Notes under the pieces: generated by a model
Seen by the model: only the letters and a program-made list of their open reading frames with translations
Databases searched by the model: none
Told to the model about the DNA's origin: nothing
Position numbers and translations under genes: made by a program
Shown: in pieces, positions 1 through 8,309 of the stretch
How the letters are laid out: every line of letters starts with the position of its first letter
Numbering within the stretch: the stretch's first letter is position 1
DNA from: Gnetum montanum
Taxonomy: Eukaryota; Streptophyta; Gnetopsida; Gnetales; Gnetaceae
DNA length: 25,313 nt
Assembly: GCA_015680685.1 (NCBI GenBank)
Contig: MNCI01006000.1
Coordinates: 1,067 to 26,379 of the forward strand
Direction of reading: 5' to 3'

Positions 1-659
1 TTCTAATCTAACGCTACTCCTGAAGGTAATGGAAAGTAATATTAACTAAGCTAAGGGAGAAAGGGTAAGAGAATCTAATCTAGCCTAAGTACGATAAGCA
101 TCTATTCCTTAATTATATGTACACATCTTGGACTTTGTGTACGACTACCACTGGGATTACCAAGCGCAGATCCTAGGTACGCTACTAGGTTACCAAGTAG
201 TCACACTTAAATGCTCGTAATCAAGTCGTACTTATTCCATGTTTTAACATGAGTTTAAGGGTGAGAGAGATTAATTAGGAAATCAGTAAATAAAAATTAA
301 TTAAATAATTAATCTAAGTGAATGTTGCAATGATGAAGTAATCTCGATCTTTATTTCCGGTCATGTGCGTGTCCAAGTACGTCACACTCGAATAAAGGAT
401 GTCATACAATTACAATCACCACACTGCGGGCATACACAGGAAAATTATTCTATCTCTGGAAGGGAAAAATTGCCAGAGCTTCGCTAAGAGACTAAAACTA
501 GATGATGAAACAAGGGAGAGCTACCTCTTATTTATAGAACTAGCGGTGGGATGCGATATCGCGACTGATGTGATATCACGGCTGCAATAGCGTGTACGTG
601 ATATCATGGCCCATGGGATATCACGGTAGTGATATCACAACCAGCAAATTCATGACTCA
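1..659 (-). repeat. Athila/Tat-type LTR, partial (LTR-A)
   Basis: This stretch aligns base by base with the LTR at 22945-23774. Both carry the blocks around 'gactaccactgggattacca' (143-162) and 'cacacttaaatgctcgt', and both end in 'attcatgactca'. The window begins inside the LTR, so its 3' end (minus-strand sense) is missing. The outer end is at 658-659 (CA in plus sense). No polypurine tract follows, so this is either a solo LTR or the 5' LTR of an element lying to the left of the window. By eye it is roughly 85 percent identical to the copy at 22945-23774. It is long dead as a mobile unit. Confidence 0.8.
529..638 (-). promoter_or_regulatory. U3 promoter of LTR-A: TATA box plus GATATC palindrome cluster
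   Basis: A TATA-like box (minus CTATAAATA, about 529-537) is followed, on its minus-strand upstream side, by five copies of a 10-bp near-palindrome. These are GCGATATCGC at 553-562, GTGATATCAC at 570-579, GTGATATCAT at 598-607, GGGATATCAC at 615-624 and GTGATATCAC at 629-638. In minus-strand sense the palindromes lie between the LTR start and the TATA box, where an enhancer would be expected. That the array binds a factor is inference. Confidence 0.6.
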
Positions 660-1039
660 TCAGTTACTAACTTTCTTGAAAAAAATTCGACAATGACCCT
701 AATTGATTAATAATTATAGTATTAAGATGGGTAGGAGTTACTTGGATTGGTGTATCATTGTCTTACCAACATCTCTTGTAATTGATGAAGCTTGATGAGA
801 TATGATCATATCTTCATCAATTAATGATATCCATGAAAGAATTTTGTTGGTTTTTGAAATCTAGATGCCTGATCCATTGTTTGTGAAGTCAATGGAAAGG
901 TATCTTCTAGCTTGCATCACAAATATATGGTAAATCTGGTGATGATCAATGACTTTCCCTATGTTGTGGCTTTAAGGTTCATCATCTGATTTGTGTTGTA
1001 ATCAGCCCATGATTCGAAATGGTTCTTGGGTCATGGTTT
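660..1039. other. Decayed DNA, possibly leader of a minus-strand Ty3/gypsy element
   Basis: No recognisable coding remains. The right part (about 960-1039) lies directly downstream, on the minus strand, of the initiator-Met primer site at 1040-1051. It would therefore be the untranslated leader or start of gag of that element. The left part is cut off by LTR-A. I see no domain that would confirm gag. Confidence 0.3.
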
Positions 1040-1051
1040 GCTCTGATACCA
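1040..1051 (-). other. Primer binding site, initiator-Met tRNA type
   Basis: On the minus strand this reads TGGTATCAGAGC, the perfect 12-base primer site for initiator methionine tRNA used by many plant LTR retrotransposons. Two bases separate it from a candidate LTR terminus, TGTGACATCC in plus sense at 1054. The site marks the 5' LTR/internal junction of a minus-strand element whose interior runs leftward. Confidence 0.75.
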
Positions 1052-1053
1052 AT

Positions 1054-2325
1054 TGTGACATCCTGTCCTCAAATGTCATGGAAAACGTCAAATATACAAT
1101 ATATTACATAGTATGTGTACGAAGAAAATATACCAAATGCAAAATATAAGTGATATTTAGCATTATGTATAAAGGAAATAATAGGAAAAATGCAANTATC
1201 TTCATTAGTTAGTAGCATCATTTGGGAATGGGAACATGACAACTATGGTTTGAATCGATATCTCCATTCTACTAGAGGCTCTAAATCACCTAGACTCTGA
1301 TGATATCGATCCTCACTATAGTCACTGTAGATATTGATAAAATTTAAATCAATTTCAATTGATCTTCATGATGAATATCATACCTCATCCATGGAAGTTT
1401 TCTATCTAAATCGATATCTTATCAATCTTGGTCACAATCACTATATCTTATGAAATATAACGTTCAACAAGATTATTAATACTTTTCATGTACCACCTTG
1501 AAAATTAGTATGCTTCAATAAGATTACATAACTAAAAGGTAATTAAGGGATTCATTAATGAAGGACTTGGAGAATGGAATTGGTTGGTTCTTCTATTATG
1601 GTTCCTTAGTTCTTCTCTTTTATATCTACTAGAGGTCCTTTATCTTTGGTCCCTACAAGTTTTGGGATCTACCTCATCCCTCCCAAGAGGTTTAACTAAG
1701 GTAAAATGCAACTTTTTGTTGCACAGAATTTTTAGCATCTAGAATAGATGCATGAGAAGGAGATCAATAATAGTAAGACTATTCATCTTAGTACACTTTA
1801 TCTTCCTTTTTAGATATTACAATTACTTGATATGCTCATTTTATTTTTTTCCTATACATATCTTGCTTATATAATAGAATCTCTCTTAATTTTGGCTTCC
1901 ATTGGCTAATATTGTTTAGTCATAGTGTTTGTGATTGATATCCTCAATGCATGTAATTAAGACCTAATCTAAGAAGTGTTTCTTGAAGCATGAATGGAGT
2001 TGAATGTTGTGGTGGTAATACAATGTTTTCTTGTAAGTATTTTCTTCTGAACTATACATCCTAATAAAAGATGTAAGTGAAGTGAGAATAATATGAATAT
2101 AAATAATCATAGGAAATCCTAGTTTTCATCAATCCATTTCAATTATCTTTATGGTGAATCCTATCATTACTTTCATTAATATTATTAATAGGTGGAGAAT
2201 TAACTCTATGTGTTGAAGTCATGTTGATCGATTTTTTCTCATGTATATGCTTAGAAGATAAATATTTTTAAATGTCAACATAATGAACTCTTAAAAAATC
2301 AACTAACTAGTGTATGTTGACACCA
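1054..2325 (-). repeat. Putative LTR of a minus-strand Ty3/gypsy element
   Basis: The right-hand neighbour of the initiator-Met primer site must begin with the element's 5' LTR. The boundary TGTGACATCC at 1054 fits an LTR end. The far end is not determined: no second copy is present to compare, and the stretch runs into the primer site of the next remnant at 2326. No coding frame is recognisable in these 1.27 kb. The ambiguous base n is at 1196. The whole may contain further unrelated decayed inserts. Confidence 0.4.
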
Positions 2326-2343
2326 TCCTCAGCAATAACACCA
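2326..2343 (-). other. Degenerate tRNA-Asp-type primer binding site
   Basis: The minus strand reads TGGTGTTATTGCTGAGGA one base away from the LTR end at 2345. It matches the Athila/Tat primer site TGGCGCCGTTGCCGGGGA, complementary to tRNA-Asp, at most positions, and the differences are nearly all transitions. It shows that the adjacent LTR is the 5' LTR of a minus-strand element whose interior lay to the left. Hardly any of that interior is recognisable. Confidence 0.65.
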
Positions 2344-2344
2344 A

Positions 2345-3160
2345 TGACGAACAGTAAGAATTTCCAATGCCCAACAATACAAGTCACAAGTGTATGCACA
2401 TGACTTAGATCATAGGCCATGAATGGGACAATATTGTATACTAGTGTGTTGATAGTAAGTCTATGATCATTATCTTCTTACCAGAGTTAGTGAAAATTAT
2501 AATGTATGATTTAACTTTTGTTAAGTTATATGATTGAATGATGTTGGATAGCTAAAGCATTACTAAAATAAAATATTGTAAAGATCAACGTAAATTTTAT
2601 TAATTAAGAAATACTAGGAATAAAATGTTATTTAGCCTAGTAGCAATAAGTATCTATTCCTAGCTTTTCACACATGTCCTAGATTGGTATAACAACCACC
2701 AAGATTATCAAGCAAGTTTATTAAGAAGAAAATTAAGTAAAGCTAATACTACATTACTAGATGATTATACATTTATGTTCAAAACTAATCATAGTTATTC
2801 CATGAACACTAATGAACATTAGAAATATAAATAGCAAAAGAAACATAAATAACACTGGAAAGGTAAATGGCGTAGAAACGTAAATCTAATCTATGTGAAA
2901 TGTTGCAATGGTAAAGAAAAATCTCAATTGTTATTACTGTTTATGAAATGCATCCAAGGACACTCTACTCAAATAAAGATGTTATTCAAGTATTAAGCAC
3001 CATACTATGGAAACTCGCAACTATCTCTAAAATCATGAAAAAAAAACTGCAAGACCAAAAGTTGAGCTTCACATGGCAATGAACTTGTATATATAACTAT
3101 AACCTCAACCCACTACATCATATCTATGATATCACAATCATTTATAAAAACTATGATTTA
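2345..3160 (-). repeat. Athila/Tat-type 5' LTR remnant (LTR-E)
   Basis: The LTR starts TGACGAACAG in plus sense. It follows the same block order as the LTRs of the 13.1-kb element: 'cacaagtgtatgcac', a middle block with 'accaccaagattatcaagca', then 'cactctactcaaataaag', a TATA box and 'ctatgattta'. Its end lies near 3160, where the other copies have 'gattca'. It is more diverged than LTR-A or LTR-D. A TATA-like run (tatatata, 3088-3095) and a GATATCAC half-array (3121-3135) mark its U3. It appears to have inserted into the plus-strand host element's 5' LTR. Confidence 0.65.
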
Positions 3161-3500
3161 TCATTCTATTTATATAAATATAAAATTATTCCACTAATTT
3201 ATAGTATTCTATTACTATAATTTTTAGCCTGGATAATATGGATTTGAACTATTTGTATTAGTGGATAGGTTAGTTTTTGTATGCATCAAGCTATTGTCAT
3301 TATATTTTACATTTTTCTTTTCATTGCTCCAACATTTTTCTACACCTATACACTTTTTTTGTTGATGCTACTACTTTTCCTATCATATATTTTTTGGCAT
3401 ACAATGATTTTCTAAAGTTGTGGTTTTCTCTTTATCTATATATTTTTATTTTCATTACATAATATCCTTCTAGCCTAAGCCTAGTTAGTAAGATATTACA
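3161..3500 (+). repeat. 3' part of the host element's 5' LTR
   Basis: The segment ends in 'gatattaca' immediately before a primer binding site. It resembles 6300-6743 over its whole length: 'attccacta', 'tattctatta', 'ttgaactattt.tattagtg', and the end 'cctaagcctagttagtaag'. The 5' portion of this LTR is missing, apparently displaced by LTR-E. A short hydrophobic frame inside it (3277-3462) is a by-product of T-rich DNA and not a gene. Confidence 0.65.
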
Positions 3501-3503
3501 AGT

Positions 3504-3515
3504 TGGTATCAGAGC
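3504..3515 (+). other. Primer binding site, initiator-Met tRNA type
   Basis: TGGTATCAGAGC is a perfect 12-base initiator-Met primer site, three bases after the LTR end at 3500. It fixes the plus orientation and the 5' end of the interior of the older host element that carries the 13.1-kb insertion. Confidence 0.85.
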
Positions 3516-4473
3516 TAAAGGTTTAACAAGTATTCTTAGATTTGTGAAGTTGACATGCAAATACAAAGAGTCATTAAGACTTCAAAGAGAAAAAAAAACC
3601 TATACATCCCATTAAGCAAGTCTTACAAGATGGATACTTTTTCAGAAACTCAAATATCTTTTAAGTGTTTTTTTCTATTATTTGGGTATCATAATGCATA
3701 TTAGAAGAAAAGTGGGTACAACCATTTTGTATTAGGCTAAGATGATAGTCACCTTTTGTTGAGTTATTTTGGTTAATGATATTATATGTACTTAATTCAC
3801 CTACTTAGAATAGTGTCAAAGTTTTTCTTACAACATTTGTATGACTAACAAAAGTATTCAATGTTTGGGTGTATGGCATCACATAACAAATATGTTTTTA
3901 ACCTATCAACCCTATGAATCTTGACGTAGGTGGCAGCCCATTATAATAGCATTTGATCAAAAGAATTATAAGGTAGTAGTAACTTTCTAAGTTACTTCTT
4001 GAAGATAATGTAACTTAAGTATTCTATAGCTTATTTTAACAAGAGAAAAGTACAAAAATTAAACCTTCTTTGAGAACATATGGTTTGAAAATAATTAAAC
4101 ATGTTTTTTGGAAGCCTTTGGTAACAACCTAACTAAAGAAGGATACTAAATATAACAATTGTACTAATTATTTCTAGGTGAGAAGTTGGCTACAACAAGA
4201 TAATAAGTTACCATAGTATTAGATAGAACATAGATGTTGAACACAATTGTTAGATAAGATCACTCATGACTTGACAATTCAATATTCATCTTGAGAAAGA
4301 TTCTAAATTGGGAGTCCACTTACAACTTTGCAGTTACCTTTTACCATTCTCTGTAAATGATTTAATCAACATATTTTCCTAATATCATAGTTTTTGAAAT
4401 ATTATTCTCAACCGAAGCGGTAATACAAGGTAATAAAAGGTACAGTGATTTAAGGATGATGTGACTTTGAGAA
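3516..4473 (+). pseudogene. Leader and presumed gag region of host element, unreadable
   Basis: By position this should be the leader and gag of the plus-strand chromovirus-like element, between its primer site and its protease. I found no CCHC knuckle and no gag motif. All frames carry dense stops. The assignment rests on position alone. Confidence 0.3.
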
Positions 4474-5040
4474 TATGATGTGATTCTTGGGATGGACTGC
4501 TCGGCTAAGTATGAAGGATGTTTGGATTATAGAATAAAATTCACATACTTCTATCTACAAGTAAAAAAAATTCATGATCCAAATAAGTAAGAGGAAAATT
4601 AAGCTTAACTTGGTGATAGCTAAGAAGTTTAAACAATTGTTCAAATAAGATCACAATTGCTACATGATCTTGGTGTATGGTGTATGAAGACCTCAAGCAA
4701 ATGATAGAATACATTCTGATGGTTCAAGAGTTCTTTGATGTGTTTAAGATAGAACTTCTTAGAGTACCTCCTCATAGAAAGATTGAATTTGAGATTATGC
4801 TTAATCATATAACTTAACCAATTTTCAAGGCACATCATAGTTTACCTTAGGTGAAGCTAACAAGGTGTAGATCCAAGAGCTATTGAATAAAGGTATGTTC
4901 CAACTAAGTGTTTCACCATGGTATGCACTAATGCTCTTTTCGAAGAATAAGGATGGCAATTTGAGGCTATGTGTTGATTACATGTAACTAAATTAAGTGA
5001 GAGTTAGAAATCATTTTTTCTACCCAAGATTGATGATTTG
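4474..5040 (+). pseudogene. Host element protease end and reverse transcriptase start (Ty3/gypsy, chromovirus-like)
   Basis: Translation from 4474 gives YDVILGMDCSAKYEGC, matching the well-known VILGMDWL stretch at the end of the chromovirus protease, with Trp changed to Cys. Further on, short pieces in shifting frames read QEFFDVF..ELLRVPPHRKIEFEI (about 4710-4795), then QELLNKGMFQLSVSPWYA and FSKNKDGNLRLCVDY (about 4875-4983). These match the N-terminal part of Ty3/gypsy RT, ending near the NHFFYPRLMI counterpart of the PLPRIDDL motif. Stops and frameshifts are frequent. Coding similarity stops near 5040, so the YxDD catalytic core and RNase H are gone. The 4641-4838 minus-strand frame is a shadow of this region. 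Confidence 0.8.
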
Positions 5041-6743
5041 TAGTGAGTTAGGATCCAAATATAGACAAGATTACACATATTACATAGTTTTAGGATCCTA
5101 ATTTGAAGGTAGATCTAGATATACACTATCATTTAGGATCCTAATAAGAGCTTAATTTTAGATCTCATTTTAGGTTTTGCATAAATCCCATCATTGACCT
5201 TTAGTTTTTCCTAAGGTTTTAAGCCTATTTGGAAGATTGTAGCCTCATGAAGGTTTCTAACTATAGTACTATTATTTCAAATAGGGAAATTTGGCACTTT
5301 GATATAAATTCTAGGCTTTGATATATTTTTTTTGTGCATATTCATTTTGGTCAATCTCTATTTATTCAAAAAATATTTCATCGAATGTCTATTTATCAAA
5401 TTGCACTATTTTGTGCATATTTTCTGTGATCTAGCATTTTTCTAAGATTTATTCTTATGCATGAAATGCTATCAAACATTATGATATTATTTTTCCTTGT
5501 TTTTACTTCATTTCAATTCTGCTAAATTTTAGAGCCTAAAACTAGGGTTTTGAGCCATAATTCATGTTTTTGACCCTTAAAACGATGTTAAAAATAATGA
5601 CCTAGAAGACAAAGTTGTTCAACTTGCCAGCATGGAACCGAAAAGCTTCTTATGGTCCGTTGTGACCCCATAATGAGGTCATAACAAATAATAATGTCAC
5701 TTTATGATTTTGCATAAACAAGCAGGTAAGTAATCCTTGGCCTCTAGGAAATGGAAAATTGAGAAAATAATAAAAAACTTAGCTTGTAAGGCTTTCCAAA
5801 ATACCTAAAAGTCTAAAAATAGCAATTGATCACATTTTTAGAATTTTAGGAGCTTATAACATTCTTTAAGAGTTTAAATCCCTTTTTGTAATTTTTTTTC
5901 ATTTTTTTAATTAACTTTTAAAACTTGTATTTTCAATTTTTAATATTATTGGAAATATTAAAATCATACTTAGCAACACCTTGCTCAGTTACTCATTTTT
6001 TTTTAACAATGATTTGGATACATCTCCTCACCATTCAAGATTTATTTGATGTGTGTGTATGTGCGTGTACATGATAATTATTTGGCTTTGTATTTAGATT
6101 AGTAATATTTATGTGGGTTGTCTTTCTTGGTGGGTATTCTAATAATCTTTTATAATGCAAGTCATCTTTCTTGGTAAGGAGCTAGATACTTATGCAGGTC
6201 ACATCTCTCAGTAAGTATCATTTGTTCAATTTTGGTTTGGGTTTGGATTTTGGAGGTGCTAATGAAATATTTTTTGGCTTTTCCTTTTTTGGTGCATGCC
6301 TAACTTGGTTACAAATTTTAGTTTAGCAACATTAGTTAATTTTTTGCTATTTTTATTCAACAATTTTATTATTACTAGAGATCAATGCCTTTTGATGTTG
6401 TATTTTTCATATTATGTAATTTTCATATTTTATTCCACTATATTTTCTAATATTCTATTAATGTTATTTTTGGCTTAGGTAATAGAGATTCGAACTATTT
6501 TTATTAGTGAACAAATTACATTTTGTGTGCATGAGATTACTATCAATGTTTTACAAAAAAAAAATTATTACTTAGTATTTTTCTACTCCTATGCACCTAT
6601 TTTATGGATGGATATTACTTTTCTTACTATATTTTTCTTAGCATCCAATGTTTTTCCTAAGTAGCATTTTTATGTTTTTTTATATATTTCTATTCTTCTT
6701 TAAGAAATGTCTTTCTAACCTAAGCCTAGTTAGTAAGGTGTCA
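5041..6743 (+). repeat. LTR-like insert replacing the RT core and RNase H of the host element
   Basis: The last 450 bases (about 6290-6743) repeat the tail of the host element's 5' LTR (3161-3500), ending 'cctaagcctagttagtaaggtgtca'. The earlier part has no coding content. It contains three TTAGGATCC palindromes (5048-5144), a T-rich stretch at 5880-6010 and a short TG-rich run at about 6049-6070. The likeliest reading is a solo LTR, or an LTR brought in by recombination, of the same family as the host element. The integrase frame resumes within one base of its end. The start of the LTR is not fixed; a TGTGACCCC at 5660 is one candidate. Confidence 0.5.
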
Positions 6744-7225
6744 TAGATTTCATTATTGGATTACCTTATACTAGGAGTAGAAAAGATGTTATTCTTATCA
6801 TCATTAATCTCTTTACTAAATCTTTTTACTTCTTAGTTACAAAAGCAACAACTAGTACAAAAGATATTTCTTAGTTGTTCTTTTCACAGAATGTTAGATT
6901 GCATGAAGTTCTGAATAAGATTGTATTTGATAGAGATTTAAAGTTTACTTCTAAATTTTAGTAATCTTTTCGGATGATTTTGGATATTACATTGAATCTA
7001 AGCTCAACATATCATCCTTAAATGGAAGATCAAACAAAAAGAATGAATTAAATTTTGAAAGATATGTTTTGATCTTATGCTTTGGACTACAAAGATAGCT
7101 AGGAAAAAATTCTTCTATTAGTAGAATTTTCTTACCACCATAGTTATCAGGCTAGTTTGAAGGTAGAACATTATAAAGTGTTGTATGGTGGTCCTTGTTG
7201 TGTACCTCTTTTCTAGTATACTATA
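6743..7225 (+). pseudogene. Host element integrase, catalytic core (left part)
   Basis: The frame reads IDFIIGLPYTRSRKDVI, then LFTKSFYFLVTKATTSTKDI, VRLHEVLNKIVFDRDLKF and SSTYHP. This is the Ty3/gypsy integrase core, with the first Asp (DF) and second Asp (DRD) present and the Glu apparently changed to Lys (QTKRMN for QSERTN). In-frame stops sit where Trp or Gln is expected. The core continues to the counterpart of YGRRCRTPLCW and is then cut by the LTR at 7226. The remainder resumes at 20310. Confidence 0.85.
7219..7225 (+). other. Target site duplication, left copy
   Basis: TACTATA directly precedes the TG of the left LTR and recurs at 20309-20315 just past the right LTR. The usual duplication for Ty3/gypsy elements is 5 bp, contained in this 7-bp match. 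One extra T next to the right LTR blurs the exact boundary. Confidence 0.65.
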
Positions 7226-8076
7226 TGATGAGCGATGAGTAGTCCCTACACCCAACCATACAAATCACAAGCATGCACTAGTGATCTAGTCGAATTCTAT
7301 GGACTTAGCTCCTAAGTGTGCCTATAGACAAAGATGGTGACTTAGGGAAATGTGATCATTATCTTCTTAGCTCTTACTTGTGTAGGCTCTTATGTATGAT
7401 TAAGTGTGAGCTAAGGCATATGATATTTATTGATTTTTATATTTTTATACATTTTTATCCTAAGTATTGAAGGAAAGATAAGTGGGTGCTAATTAACTAT
7501 TCTAACTATCTAACGGTTCTAAGACTAACTATCCTAACATAAGTATTTGGGCCCACTTTTCATACACATCCTAAACTTGTATCAACACTACTGAGTTACA
7601 AAGTGTCAATTACTAGGCATACCAGATTACCACTACTAGGATTACCAAGCATGAAACGGTATGCTCAAAGTGGTCGTACTTTTGTATTCATTATTAAATG
7701 CATTAATTAATTAAGACAAGAATGTAAATTACATTAACAACAAAGTGCATCTAAGAAACATTAATCTATTCCAAGTGTTGCAAGGAATATCAAGGATCTT
7801 ATCTTTATTATTGATCACATCAATGTGTTCAAGTATAAGATGCTCGAATAAAGATCTATACAATTACTTTAGTTCCCAATATAGGTACTTAGAAAATATA
7901 TAAACTTAAAAAAAGAAAACTATAAGAGTTCAGCTCACTAGTGACTTAACATGTCATAAATGTGGTGGGTATGCACATTTATATAGGTTTGGCATAACAC
8001 TGCATCAATGCATCTTTCCATGCATCAATGGGATTACATCGATGCATGCCCATCAACATAGCCATCTTATGATTCA
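7226..8076 (-). repeat. 3' LTR of the 13.1-kb element (LTR-B)
   Basis: It begins TGATGAGCGATG and ends TTATGATTCA in plus sense and aligns along its whole length with 19466-20307. In minus-strand sense the U3 is short (roughly 100-130 bp from the LTR start to the presumed start of transcription) and the R-U5 part is long, about 700 bp. The polypurine tract lies immediately beyond 8076, which identifies it as the 3' LTR. Confidence 0.9.
7977..8050 (-). promoter_or_regulatory. U3 of LTR-B: TATA box and TGCATCRATGCA palindrome cluster
   Basis: The minus strand reads CCTATATAAAT at 7977-7987, a good TATA box. On its upstream side are TGCATCAATGCA (8001-8012), TGCATCAATG (8021-8030) and CATCGATGCATG (8038-8049). 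The layout equals that of LTR-A and LTR-D, but the palindrome is CATCGATG instead of GATATC. Confidence 0.6.
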
Positions 8077-8090
8077 TCATACCCCCATGA
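8077..8090 (-). other. Polypurine tract of the 13.1-kb element
   Basis: The minus strand reads TCATGGGGGTATGA directly before the LTR start TGAATCAT. The same sequence precedes LTR-D at 23775-23788. By position and G-run it is the plus-strand primer of reverse transcription. It is short and interrupted by pyrimidines. Confidence 0.7.
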
Positions 8091-8309
8091 CTAAGTGAAC
8101 ACTTATCCTCCAGTGAATAAAAATATGATCAAGCTCCTTACAAAATTAAGAAGGTATGGAATTATTAATTGACTAACTCTAACTAACTAATTGAATCTAA
8201 GTGCTAAATTGTACTGAGCTATAAAAATTGATGTCCATGACAACAAAATTGGATATTCTTTACAAAATTAACAGCATGATCCCTCTAATTGCTAAAGACG
8301 AGGCAAAGT
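8091..8309 (-). other. 3' untranslated stretch between accessory ORF and polypurine tract
   Basis: No coding was seen. The equivalent gap in the right-hand element (23789-23969) has a similar length and also begins 'ctaa.tgaa' on the plus strand, so the 3' layout is shared by both elements. Confidence 0.5.

Noticed and set aside
553-638. Repeated GATATC motif as a CRISPR-like or tandem array
   Set aside because: Units are only about 10 bp, spacing is irregular, and the context is a plant LTR promoter.
3277-3462. 61-codon hydrophobic frame on the plus strand
   Set aside because: It lies in the T-rich tail of an LTR; T-rich DNA gives Phe/Ile/Leu-rich frames by composition. The same applies to 6296-6478.
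3504-3515. TGGTATCAGAGC as part of a tRNA gene
   Set aside because: No cloverleaf surrounds it. Its position just after an LTR end shows it is a primer binding site. The same holds for 1040-1051.
6049-6075. TG-rich microsatellite
   Set aside because: Too short and interrupted to be more than local low complexity.
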